Shown here: positions 1 through 6,840 of the stretch, one piece after another
Numbering within the stretch: the stretch's first letter is position 1
How the letters are laid out: each line of letters starts with the position of its first letter
From: Deltaproteobacteria bacterium
GTDB taxonomy: Bacteria > Myxococcota_A > Polyangia > JAAYKL01
Assembly: GCA_029565915.1 (NCBI GenBank)
Contig: JAKQNG010000272.1
Location: forward strand, 1 to 48,647
Direction: 5' to 3'
Length of the DNA: 48,647 nucleotides
Translations under genes and position numbers: made by a program
The notes under the pieces: generated by a model
Database searches by the model: none
The model's input: only the letters and a program-made list of their open reading frames with translations
What the model was told of the DNA's origin: nothing

Positions 1-201
1 GATACCGACACCGATACGGATACCGACACCGACACGGACACCGATACGGATACCGACACCGACACGGACACCGACACCGACACGGACACCGATACGGATA
101 CCGATACCGACACGGACACGGATACGGATACCGATACCGACACGGACACGGATACCGACACCGACACCGACACGGACACGGATACCGACACCGACACGGA
201 T
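1..201 (+). repeat. Hexanucleotide GAYACN array encoding Asp-Thr tract
   Basis: The whole stretch is in-frame repetition of GAY-ACN codon pairs (GATACC, GACACC, GACACG, GATACG), encoding alternating Asp and Thr. The unit is 6 bases, so slippage would change tract length without shifting the frame. The array may continue upstream of the window. Confidence 0.95.
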
Positions 202-2535
202 GCCGGCACGTTCCCGGATGGTTCCTGTGCCTACGACTGCGAATGGGGAACCGATCACTGGGCCTGCGGCGCGTCGACCCTCGTGGCGGGCACCTGCGGC
301 GGCAGCCAGGTCTGCTGCTGGGACGGCGGCGCCATGAAGACTCAGTGCGCGGGAACCTGCCAGTTTGCCTGGATGTCCTGCGGCGGCACCATCGTGAACG
401 AGGAGGCGGGGTATTGCTCGAATGTCCAGCAGGTCTGCTGTGTCACCGGCGGCGACACGGACACGGGCCAGGACACGGATACCGGCGTGGACACGGATAC
501 CGGCGCGTGCACCAACGGCGCGACGCGCACCGGCACGTCTCCCTGCGGGATCAACGGCGGCGGGTTGTTCCAGCAGCAGTGCGTGAGCGGTGCGTGGCGG
601 AATACCGATGTCTGCATTGATGACGATGTCTGTGTGAACGGCGCCACCCGCACCGGCAGCACCCCCTGCGGCAACGGTGGCACCTACCTGCAGGTCTGCA
701 GTTCGGGACAGTGGGCCAATTCGACCACCTGCGTGGGAGAGGATACGGATACGGGCACGACCGGCCCCATCACTTTCCCGGACGGCTCCTGCGCCTATGA
801 CTGCCGCTGGGGTTCCGACCAGTATGCCTGTGCGTCGGGCTCCCAGCTCGTGCCCGGCACCTGCGGCGGCAGCCAGGTCTGCTGCTGGGACGGTGGCGCT
901 CCCAAGTCCCAGTGCGGCGGGTCCTGCCAGTTCAACTGGATACAATGCGCCGGCACCATCGTCGGCGAAGACGACGGCTATTGCTCGAACATTCAGGAAG
1001 TCTGCTGTGTGGGCGGCGTGGATACGGACACGGGCGTTGACACGGACACGGGCGTCGACACGGACACGGGGACACCCCAGTGTACGGAAGGCGCCACTCG
1101 CGCCGGCACCACCCCCTGCGGACTGAATGACCGGGGCGTACTGCGCCAGCAGTGCATCGGCGGCACCTGGCAGAATACAACCACCTGCATTGACGACGAT
1201 GTGTGCGAGGATTACTCGCTGCGCGAAGGCACTTCCGTCTGCGGATTCAACGCAAATGGCGTCTATGAACAGCTCTGCGTGGCCGGTCGCTGGGAAGATA
1301 CGGATAACTGCATCGACGACGACGTATGTGTCAACGGCAGCACCCGGGCCGGTTCCACGGCCTGCGGCAATGGTGGTGTCTATCAGCAGCTCTGCACGAA
1401 CGGGCAGTGGGTGAACACCTCCACCTGCCTGACCGATGATGCGGTGACGTTCCCGGACGGCTCCTGTGCCTACGATTGCGTCTGGGGCAGCGACGCGGGC
1501 GCCTGTACCAATCAGGGAATGGAACTCGTGGCGGGAACCTGCGGCAGCAGTCAGGTCTGCTGCTGGGACGGCGGCGATCCCTTCGAGCAGTGCACGGCCA
1601 GCTGCATTTACACCTGGGAGAGTTGCAGCGGCACCCTGCTGGACGTGACGGATGGCTCCTGCTCCCATATCCAGAAGGCGTGCTGCGTGGGCGGCACCGA
1701 TACGGATACGGGCGTGGATACGGATACGGGCGTGGATACGGACACGGGGGTGGATACGGACACGGGCAACGGAGATACGGGAGGCGAATGGGGACAGGAT
1801 CCGCCGCCTCCAGTGACGGGCGGTACGGCCGGCTGGACCACCCGGTACTGGGACTGCTGCAAGGCCCATTGCGGCTGGACCGGCAACACGGTGAACCAGG
1901 GAACATCAGGCACGCTGCAGTCCTGTGACGCCAGCGACACTGCCCTGTGGAGTTACGATGCGGCCAGTGCCTGCGGTGGCGGAAATGCGCACACCTGCTT
2001 CAGCCTGGCGCCCTGGGCGGTGGGCAGCCGGTTCGCCTACGGCTTTGTCGCCATGCCCTACGAATACGGCATGTGCGGCCGGTGCTACCAGATCGACTTC
2101 ACCGGTCCCTCGTCCAGCTCCGGCAACGATCCGGGTTCGTTTGCGCTGGCCGGCAAGACGATGATCGTGCAGGTGATCAACACGGGCGGTGACGTGTCCA
2201 GCCATCAGATGGATCTGATGATTCCCGGCGGCGGCGTGGGGGCGTTTGATGCGTGTTCCAGTCAGTGGAGCGTATCCACCAGTGCCCTCGGCGAGCGCTA
2301 CGGCGGACTGCTGGCCACCTGTCGCAACCAGAATCCGGGAGCCGCCCTCAGCGTGATCAAGAGCTGCGTCCTGTCGAAATGTGAAGCAATTTTTTCGGGA
2401 TCGTTCAAGGCTGAGCTGATGGAAGGCTGTCGCTGGTTTGTGAACTGGTTCGAAGCGGCCAACAATCCGGCGGTGAACTACAAACAGGTCACCTGTCCCT
2501 CGGCAATCACCAGCCGCTCGGGCATGTCCCACTGA
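1..2535 (+). CDS. Secreted modular GH45 endoglucanase-like protein with Asp-Thr linkers and Cys-rich repeats (5' end outside window)
   Basis: The frame is open from base 1, so the true start lies upstream; 844 residues are visible. It begins with an Asp-Thr tract (1-201). Three copies of a 12-cysteine module (about 211-452, 775-1017, 1450-1695) alternate with five copies of a shorter Cys module of the pattern C..G..R.G...CG......Q.C..G.W.N...C (from about 505, 631, 1078, 1201 and 1324) and with further DT-G linkers. The C-terminal domain from 1831 carries the GH45 signature TRYWDCCKAHC with catalytic Asp at 1852-1854. The second acidic pair is D731 in NTGGD and D738 before LMIPGGGVG (2212-2214), with the 7-residue spacing of fungal Cel45 enzymes. 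It is expected to cleave beta-1,4-glucan outside the cell. Cysteines and linkers point to export, but the signal peptide is not visible. The GH45 call is firm; the role of the Cys modules is unknown. Confidence 0.88.
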   Translation, partial: DTDTDTDTDTDTDTDTDTDTDTDTDTDTDTDTDTDTDTDTDTDTDTDTDTDTDTDTDTDTDTDTDTDAGTFPDGSCAYDCEWGTDHWACGASTLVAGTCGGSQVCCWDGGAMKTQCAGTCQFAWMSCGGTIVNEEAGYCSNVQQVCCVTGGDTDTGQDTDTGVDTDTGACTNGATRTGTSPCGINGGGLFQQQCVSGAWRNTDVCIDDDVCVNGATRTGSTPCGNGGTYLQVCSSGQWANSTTCVGEDTDTGTTGPITFPDGSCAYDCRWGSDQYACASGSQLVPGTCGGSQVCCWDGGAPKSQCGGSCQFNWIQCAGTIVGEDDGYCSNIQEVCCVGGVDTDTGVDTDTGVDTDTGTPQCTEGATRAGTTPCGLNDRGVLRQQCIGGTWQNTTTCIDDDVCEDYSLREGTSVCGFNANGVYEQLCVAGRWEDTDNCIDDDVCVNGSTRAGSTACGNGGVYQQLCTNGQWVNTSTCLTDDAVTFPDGSCAYDCVWGSDAGACTNQGMELVAGTCGSSQVCCWDGGDPFEQCTASCIYTWESCSGTLLDVTDGSCSHIQKACCVGGTDTDTGVDTDTGVDTDTGVDTDTGNGDTGGEWGQDPPPPVTGGTAGWTTRYWDCCKAHCGWTGNTVNQGTSGTLQSCDASDTALWSYDAASACGGGNAHTCFSLAPWAVGSRFAYGFVAMPYEYGMCGRCYQIDFTGPSSSSGNDPGSFALAGKTMIVQVINTGGDVSSHQMDLMIPGGGVGAFDACSSQWSVSTSALGERYGGLLATCRNQNPGAALSVIKSCVLSKCEAIFSGSFKAELMEGCRWFVNWFEAANNPAVNYKQVTCPSAITSRSGMSH
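1018..1074 (+). repeat. Short DTDTG linker repeats inside the GH45 protein
   Basis: In-frame repeats of an 18-base unit encoding V-D-T-D-T-G join the second 12-Cys module to the following short Cys modules. They are the same kind of linker as the N-terminal DT tract, with Gly interruptions. Confidence 0.8.
1699..1770 (+). repeat. DTDTG linker repeats before the GH45 domain
   Basis: Four tandem copies of an 18-base unit encoding D-T-D-T-G-V/N precede a Gly/Pro-rich hinge and the GH45 catalytic domain. They look like a flexible acidic linker between the third Cys module and the enzyme. Confidence 0.85.
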
Positions 2536-2684
2536 TCCGTTTTTTCCCCTTTCAATCTGGCCCTCAGGTGGCGGCCGCCTGACCACCTGTTCTCCCATGG
2601 CCACCTCCGTGGGCTGTATCCCCTGATTTTTCGCGGTCGGCAGGGTCAGGTCGGCTGGCATGGAAGTTGCTCAAGTCTGTCGCT

Positions 2685-3380
2685 ATGAATTTTGCCCCAA
2701 CGAATGCGGAACCCGGAAAGCCGCGGGAAAAGCTGCGGGAAAGAGGCGTCGGTTCCCTTTCGGACGCGGAGTTGATTGCTGTGCTGCTGGGAACGGGAAT
2801 GCGCGGCGAAAGCGCCGTCGGCGTGGCGGAACGATTGCTCGGCCGCATCGGTGGGCTGCGGGGGCTGTCCGCCCAGGGCGTCGGATCCCTCTCTGTGCAT
2901 GCGGGACTGGGGGATGCCAAGGCCGCCAGAATCCTCGCGGCGCTGGAGTTGGGAACACGGACGGCGGCGGGTTGGGCGGTCAGGGAAAATGAACCGGGGC
3001 GGTTTGCCTGCAGCGCGGATATCTATCGTCGATACGGCACCCGGCTGGCCCTCCTGCGGCAGGAGGTGTTTCTGGTGGTGGGACTCAGCAACCGCAACGA
3101 GGTCATCCGGGATGAAGTGGTTGCCATGGGAGCCGTGGATGAATGCCGGGTACATCCGCGGGAGGTGTTCCGGCCGCTCATCGCCGAGGCCTGCGCCCGG
3201 ATGGTCGCGATTCACAATCACCCATCGGGAGACAGCACGCCTTCGGCCGAAGATATCGCCATGACCAGGCGACTGGTGGAAGCCGGGGATCTGGTGGGCA
3301 TCCCCATGCTCGACCACCTGGTCATCGGCGCCGGACAGTACAGTTCCCTGCGGGACATGGGGCTTATCCGGGGAGCGTGA
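2685..3380 (+). CDS. radC: RadC family JAB/MPN-domain protein
   Basis: 231 residues. The N-terminus has the helix-hairpin-helix-like stretch REKLRERG...LSDAELIAVLLGTG, followed by a JAB1/MPN metalloprotease-like domain. The metal motif H177-N-H179-P-x6-S187-x2-D190 (HNHPSGD...SAED) is intact, as in other RadC proteins. The historical link to DNA repair is doubtful for the family, and the molecular function is not settled. ATG 2685 gives the usual RadC N-terminus; a TTG at 2667 would add six residues. There is no strong Shine-Dalgarno for either. It is followed 37 bases later by the cysteine synthase gene on the same strand. Confidence 0.88.
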   Translation: MNFAPTNAEPGKPREKLRERGVGSLSDAELIAVLLGTGMRGESAVGVAERLLGRIGGLRGLSAQGVGSLSVHAGLGDAKAARILAALELGTRTAAGWAVRENEPGRFACSADIYRRYGTRLALLRQEVFLVVGLSNRNEVIRDEVVAMGAVDECRVHPREVFRPLIAEACARMVAIHNHPSGDSTPSAEDIAMTRRLVEAGDLVGIPMLDHLVIGAGQYSSLRDMGLIRGA

Positions 3381-3417
3381 GAAAACCTTTCCCCTGTTCA
3401 AAAACGGGATTCACATT

Positions 3418-4332
3418 ATGATGGCGGCCATGAAAACAACCACCATACTCGATCTCATCGGCGATACACCGCTCATCTGCCTGGAAAGGTTTTCAAAGGG
3501 CCGCGTATTTGCCAAAGCGGAATTTCTGAATCCCGGCGGTTCCATCAAGGATCGCGTGGCCAGGTTCATGATTGAAGATGCGGAGGATCGGGGGCTGCTG
3601 AAACCCGGCGGCACTATCATTGAGGCGACTTCCGGCAACACCGGCATCGGTCTGTCGTTCGTGGGCGTGCAGAAAGGCTATCGGGTGGTGCTGGTGATGC
3701 CCGAAAACATGAGCGAGGAGCGCAAAAAGGTGATCGCAGCGTTCGGCGGGGAATGCCATTACACACCGGCCGAGCAGTCGCTGCCCGGCGCCCTGGCCAT
3801 GGTGCGCGAACTGCACGAGAGCATTCCCGGTTCGTGGGTGGCCAATCAGTTTGCGAATCCGGCCAATGTGCGGGCCCACTACGAAGGGACCGGTCCCGAA
3901 ATCTGGGAGCAGATGGGCGGAAAGGTGGATTCCTTCGTGGCGGGGGTGGGTTCCGGCGGCACGCTGGCGGGCGTGGGCAAGTTCTTAAAAGAAAAGAATC
4001 CCGACGTCCGCATTGTCGCAGTCGAACCCAAGAACGTTTCGGCGCTCCTCGGCGACGAACCCGGCCTGCACCAGATTCAGGGGATCGGCGATGGTTTTAT
4101 TCCGACCGTGCTGGACGTGCGCATCATCAATCACGTCATGGAAATCACCGATGAGGAAGCCGTGGCCACAACGCGGGAAATGACCCGCAAGTGCGGTCTG
4201 CTGGTGGGAACATCGGCCGGCGCCAACCTGTATGCCGCGCTCAAGGAGGCGGCCTTCCTCGGCCCGGATGCCCGGGTGGCTACCGTCCTTCCCGATCGGG
4301 CGGAACGCTATTTTTCCACCGCGCTGCTGTAG
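3418..4332 (+). CDS. cysK: Cysteine synthase (O-acetylserine sulfhydrylase family)
   Basis: 304 residues, PLP-dependent fold type II. The Schiff-base lysine is K44 in GGSIKDR, the substrate loop TSGNTG is at 71-76, and the phosphate-binding loop GVGSGGT is at 176-182. The expected reaction is O-acetylserine plus sulfide to cysteine and acetate in the cytoplasm. The C-terminal motif, usually PDSGERYLST, reads PDRAERYFST here, a mild divergence near the PLP nitrogen site. In-frame ATGs at 3418, 3421 and 3430 are all possible starts. A cystathionine beta-synthase or related OASS-like role cannot be fully excluded. Confidence 0.87.
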   Translation: MMAAMKTTTILDLIGDTPLICLERFSKGRVFAKAEFLNPGGSIKDRVARFMIEDAEDRGLLKPGGTIIEATSGNTGIGLSFVGVQKGYRVVLVMPENMSEERKKVIAAFGGECHYTPAEQSLPGALAMVRELHESIPGSWVANQFANPANVRAHYEGTGPEIWEQMGGKVDSFVAGVGSGGTLAGVGKFLKEKNPDVRIVAVEPKNVSALLGDEPGLHQIQGIGDGFIPTVLDVRIINHVMEITDEEAVATTREMTRKCGLLVGTSAGANLYAALKEAAFLGPDARVATVLPDRAERYFSTALL

Positions 4333-4346
4333 GGCCGTCCATTCAC

Positions 4347-4359
4347 CCGCGATTCGCGG
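4347..4359. terminator. Small GC hairpin between convergent cysK and VTT genes
   Basis: CCGCG-ATT-CGCGG forms a 5-bp stem in the 30-base gap between two convergent stop codons. A T-run (TTTTTTCTT) follows 12 bases downstream on the plus strand, inside the end of the opposing gene. It could act as a weak terminator for cysK; the spacing is not ideal. Confidence 0.3.
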
Positions 4360-4362
4360 CGG

Positions 4363-5040
4363 TCAGTCCGATTTTTTCTTCTGCCCCGCGATGGCGCTGA
4401 TGAACAGTGCTGTGCCGGCCGTGCACAGGATGGCGACCGACGACCAGGACACTGCGTCCGAACTGTCGCGGAGCTGATAGAGACGCTCTCCGGCCAGGGC
4501 GTACAGGGCCACCACCGGCAGGTCTCCTGTCAGCGAACCCAGCAGGAATCGGCCATAGGACATGGGGGTCAGGGCCGCCATGACGGTGATGGGACCATAG
4601 GGGAGGGTGAGGATGAGGCGCAGTCCCGCGATGGTCCGGATCGGCCGCTGGGCGGCCCGCTGGCGGATTTTTTCGAGGCGCGGATCCAGTTGTTTCGGTT
4701 CGGGCAGAAGGATGCGCCGGACCGCAAAGAACAGCCCGCTGGTGCCGGCCAGGACGCCGGCCATGGTTACCGCGCCTCCCAGCACGGCCCCGAGCAGGGC
4801 TCCGGATGCCAGGGTGAACAACGCCTTGGTGGGCAGAGAGAACAGCATGCCGATTGCCTGAACGGTAAACAGCAGAGGGATGGTCCATTCCGGATGGTCC
4901 GCAGCGTCCTTTGACCAGCGCAGCACCGCGTTCTGCACCATTGCGAAGGTCATCCAGTGGATGCAGCACACCGTGCCGACGAGGACAAACGCCCCCAGCA
5001 GGAGCAGTCGAAACCAGCGATGGCGCCAAAAGGGTGTCAT
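4363..5040 (-). CDS. TVP38/TMEM64 (VTT/DedA-like) inner-membrane protein
   Basis: 225 residues with about five hydrophobic segments. The VTT core is recognisable: SLPTKALFTLASGALLG followed by a Gly-rich re-entrant segment and a positively charged loop, then GLRLILTLPYGP with LTPMSYGRFLLGS. Family members are implicated in lipid scrambling or flipping, including undecaprenyl-phosphate transport for some DedA relatives; the specific substrate here is not predictable. It is the last gene of a minus-strand operon, 15 bases after the small gene at 5056-5466. It ends in a basic QKKKSD tail, probably cytoplasmic. Confidence 0.8.
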   Translation of the reverse strand: MTPFWRHRWFRLLLLGAFVLVGTVCCIHWMTFAMVQNAVLRWSKDAADHPEWTIPLLFTVQAIGMLFSLPTKALFTLASGALLGAVLGGAVTMAGVLAGTSGLFFAVRRILLPEPKQLDPRLEKIRQRAAQRPIRTIAGLRLILTLPYGPITVMAALTPMSYGRFLLGSLTGDLPVVALYALAGERLYQLRDSSDAVSWSSVAILCTAGTALFISAIAGQKKKSD

Positions 5041-5055
5041 GGATGGCGGTGCGTA

Positions 5056-5466
5056 TCAGGGGGCAGTCGGGGTGTCCGGAGTTTCTGACGATTCCGGGGC
5101 ATCGGCGTCCGCGGGTTCCTGCGCCGTGTCCCGGGTGATGCGGATGCGCAGACCGCCGTTGTCCGCATCGTTTTCCCTGAATTTGACTGTGGTGGTCACT
5201 TCCAGTGATATCCGGGTGAGTACCCTGGTGATCTCCTCGGCCAGATCGGCCTTTTCCAGAAACAGGCGGAATTCGCGGGCAATGATGCCGACGGCAGCGC
5301 TCTTGGTTTCGTCGACCTGCTTCATCATGTAGTTGAGCACTTCCCTTGGCAGTTCCAGATTGCCGACCAGCTGTTTCATCCTGTCCCGCAGTCCGTCCCC
5401 CACCACTTTGTCGAAAATTGGTTCTCCGGTGCCGGCGGACGGTCGGCGCGTTCGCGATTCGCTCAC
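5056..5466 (-). CDS. Small conserved-looking protein of unknown function
   Basis: 136 residues, GTG start, with the GTGA start overlapping the stop of the upstream lipoprotein gene by 4 bases, so translation is probably coupled. The central part (about residues 17-80) looks alpha-helical and amphipathic, and contains LELPREVLNYMMKQVDETKSA. The C-terminal third is Asp/Glu/Pro-rich and low complexity. There is no signal peptide or membrane segment. I do not recognise the family; the helical make-up is vaguely reminiscent of phasin-like or accessory proteins, which is not a call. Confidence 0.7.
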   Translation of the reverse strand: MSESRTRRPSAGTGEPIFDKVVGDGLRDRMKQLVGNLELPREVLNYMMKQVDETKSAAVGIIAREFRLFLEKADLAEEITRVLTRISLEVTTTVKFRENDADNGGLRIRITRDTAQEPADADAPESSETPDTPTAP

Positions 5467-5879
5467 GGGGTTGCCTCCTTTCCCTGGGCCGGGGGGATCT
5501 CCCGGACGGGCGGGGATGCCTTGACGGAATCGGGTAGCCGCAGGTCGGCCGTTCCGGTTGCGATATCCGCGCGTAATTGGTCCACGTGCTTCTTGAGGCG
5601 GGCCGGATCGCAGTTAAAAATTGACACCCCGATTCCCGTACCGCCGGTTCCGCCGCCGCTTTCGCCCCAGGTGTAGGATGAGTGGAGTACGCAGCGCTTC
5701 AGTCCGTGGTCGTAGTACACGGTGTAGAGCGGGGTGGTGTGGATGGGCTCCAGCAGCGGGTCATCCTGCGCCGCATCGAGGAAAAAGCGTTGGGACTGCA
5801 GAGGCGAATTGCATGCGGACAACAAGCCCAGTGCAGCGACAACAAGGGTCAGTCGCCATTTCGATGAAGCATCACGCAT
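5463..5879 (-). CDS. Small predicted lipoprotein, unknown function
   Basis: 138 residues from ATG 5879; the longer open frame upstream is not protein-like. The N-terminus MRDASSKWRLTLVVAALG ends in the lipobox LLSAC with C23 as the lipidated residue. The mature part has a Gly-rich patch (GESGGGTGGTG) and two further Cys residues (RCVLH and FNCD) that could pair. The start overlaps the end of the LapA-like gene by 8 bases, and the stop overlaps the next gene. It is probably anchored in the inner or outer membrane. I recognise no family. Confidence 0.75.
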   Translation of the reverse strand: MRDASSKWRLTLVVAALGLLSACNSPLQSQRFFLDAAQDDPLLEPIHTTPLYTVYYDHGLKRCVLHSSYTWGESGGGTGGTGIGVSIFNCDPARLKKHVDQLRADIATGTADLRLPDSVKASPPVREIPPAQGKEATP

Positions 5880-6267
5880 GTGGATCGTGCTCCCCGGTCG
5901 CCCCGCTGTCCCGAAGGGCCGCCGACGTAGCAATGAGGCGGTTTGTTTTCTGCAGCTCATTTTCAATCTGTGCGATGTCCCTTGCATTCTGGGCCATCTG
6001 TCGACGGTGCCCACGATACCACAGCAGCCAGGGAAGCGCCATGGCGGCCATGCCGGCGCCGAATGCGCAGGCGATGACGAAGGAAAACCGCATTTCCCAG
6101 GCGGCGAATACCGGTTCTGCGCGCCACGGAAATCCCGGGATGTACACCGGGGTCCAGTGGTCGTTGGTCAGGACGAACAGCACGATGAAGCCGCAGATAA
6201 AGGATGCGGCCGCGATAATGAGGATCAGCGGAAGAGGAGCTGTATTCCGTTCGGTGCGTGGGACCAT
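5872..6267 (-). CDS. LapA-domain-like membrane protein
   Basis: 131 residues from ATG 6267, two bases after the HIT gene's stop. Two hydrophobic segments (about residues 11-33 and 61-83) flank a short periplasmic loop with HWTPVYIPGFPW. A basic helix and a coiled-coil-like cytoplasmic tail (QNARDIAQIENELQKTNR) follow. This arrangement fits the LapA (lipopolysaccharide assembly protein A) domain family, small inner-membrane proteins linked to envelope biogenesis in enterobacteria. The call rests on layout and the loop, not on a strict motif. Confidence 0.65.
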   Translation of the reverse strand: MVPRTERNTAPLPLILIIAAASFICGFIVLFVLTNDHWTPVYIPGFPWRAEPVFAAWEMRFSFVIACAFGAGMAAMALPWLLWYRGHRRQMAQNARDIAQIENELQKTNRLIATSAALRDSGATGEHDPHA

Positions 6268-6269
6268 GG

Positions 6270-6761
6270 TCAGATCCGTTGAAAGGCAGGCGTCAGGTTT
6301 TGAAAGGTGGTGTCGAGGTGGGCCGGGATGACGCGGCATTCGGCGATGAGCGGCATGAAATTGGTATCTCCCTGCCAGCGGGGAATGAGATGCATGTGCA
6401 TGTGGTCGTCGATGCCCGCGCCCGCGTCCTTTCCCAGATTCATACCCAGATTCATGCCCCTGGCCGACAGGGCGCCGGACAGGGCGATCTGGGCATCCGC
6501 AACCAGCGCGAAGAAACCGGTCCGTTCCGTTCCGGTCAGTTCGCCGGGGGTTCTGACATGGCGTCGCGGACACACGAGGATGTGTCCGTAACTGTAAGGA
6601 TATTTGTTCACGATGACAAAGGCATCCGGCCGGGCCGCCAGTACGCGATGCCGCGCGTTGTCGACGGGAATGCCCGCGGCGGCGGCGCAGAAGACGCATT
6701 CGGCACCTTCATCGCGGGTGATGTACTCCATCCGCCAGGGGGACCAGAGTTGCTCAACCAT
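6270..6761 (-). CDS. HIT-family nucleotide hydrolase/phosphorylase
   Basis: 163 residues. The HIT motif is H120-M-H122-M-H124 followed by LIPRW, and CVFC near residue 24 corresponds to the usual N-terminal Cys pair. GDTNFMPLIAECRVIP right after the histidines is typical of the Ap4A phosphorylase-like HIT branch rather than the HINT branch, so the substrate is probably a dinucleoside polyphosphate or another nucleotide conjugate. It is the first gene of the minus-strand operon running to 4363 and is divergent from the subtilase gene. Confidence 0.85.
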   Translation of the reverse strand: MVEQLWSPWRMEYITRDEGAECVFCAAAAGIPVDNARHRVLAARPDAFVIVNKYPYSYGHILVCPRRHVRTPGELTGTERTGFFALVADAQIALSGALSARGMNLGMNLGKDAGAGIDDHMHMHLIPRWQGDTNFMPLIAECRVIPAHLDTTFQNLTPAFQRI

Positions 6762-6840
6762 GCTGGAATATCCGCTGGAAAATCATTGGGTCCCATAATA
6801 CATCAGTCCTGTGCATCTGAATATCCAAAGGTGGCGGGCG

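Noticed and set aside
1-201. Possible CRISPR or satellite array
   Set aside because: The unit is 6 bases with no spacers and lies in frame inside a coding region, so it is a protein-coding tract.
2573-2597. CAGGTGG...CCACCTG hairpin after the GH45 gene as a terminator
   Set aside because: The stem is clear, but no T-run follows it on the plus strand; the T-run lies before it. Termination could not be supported.
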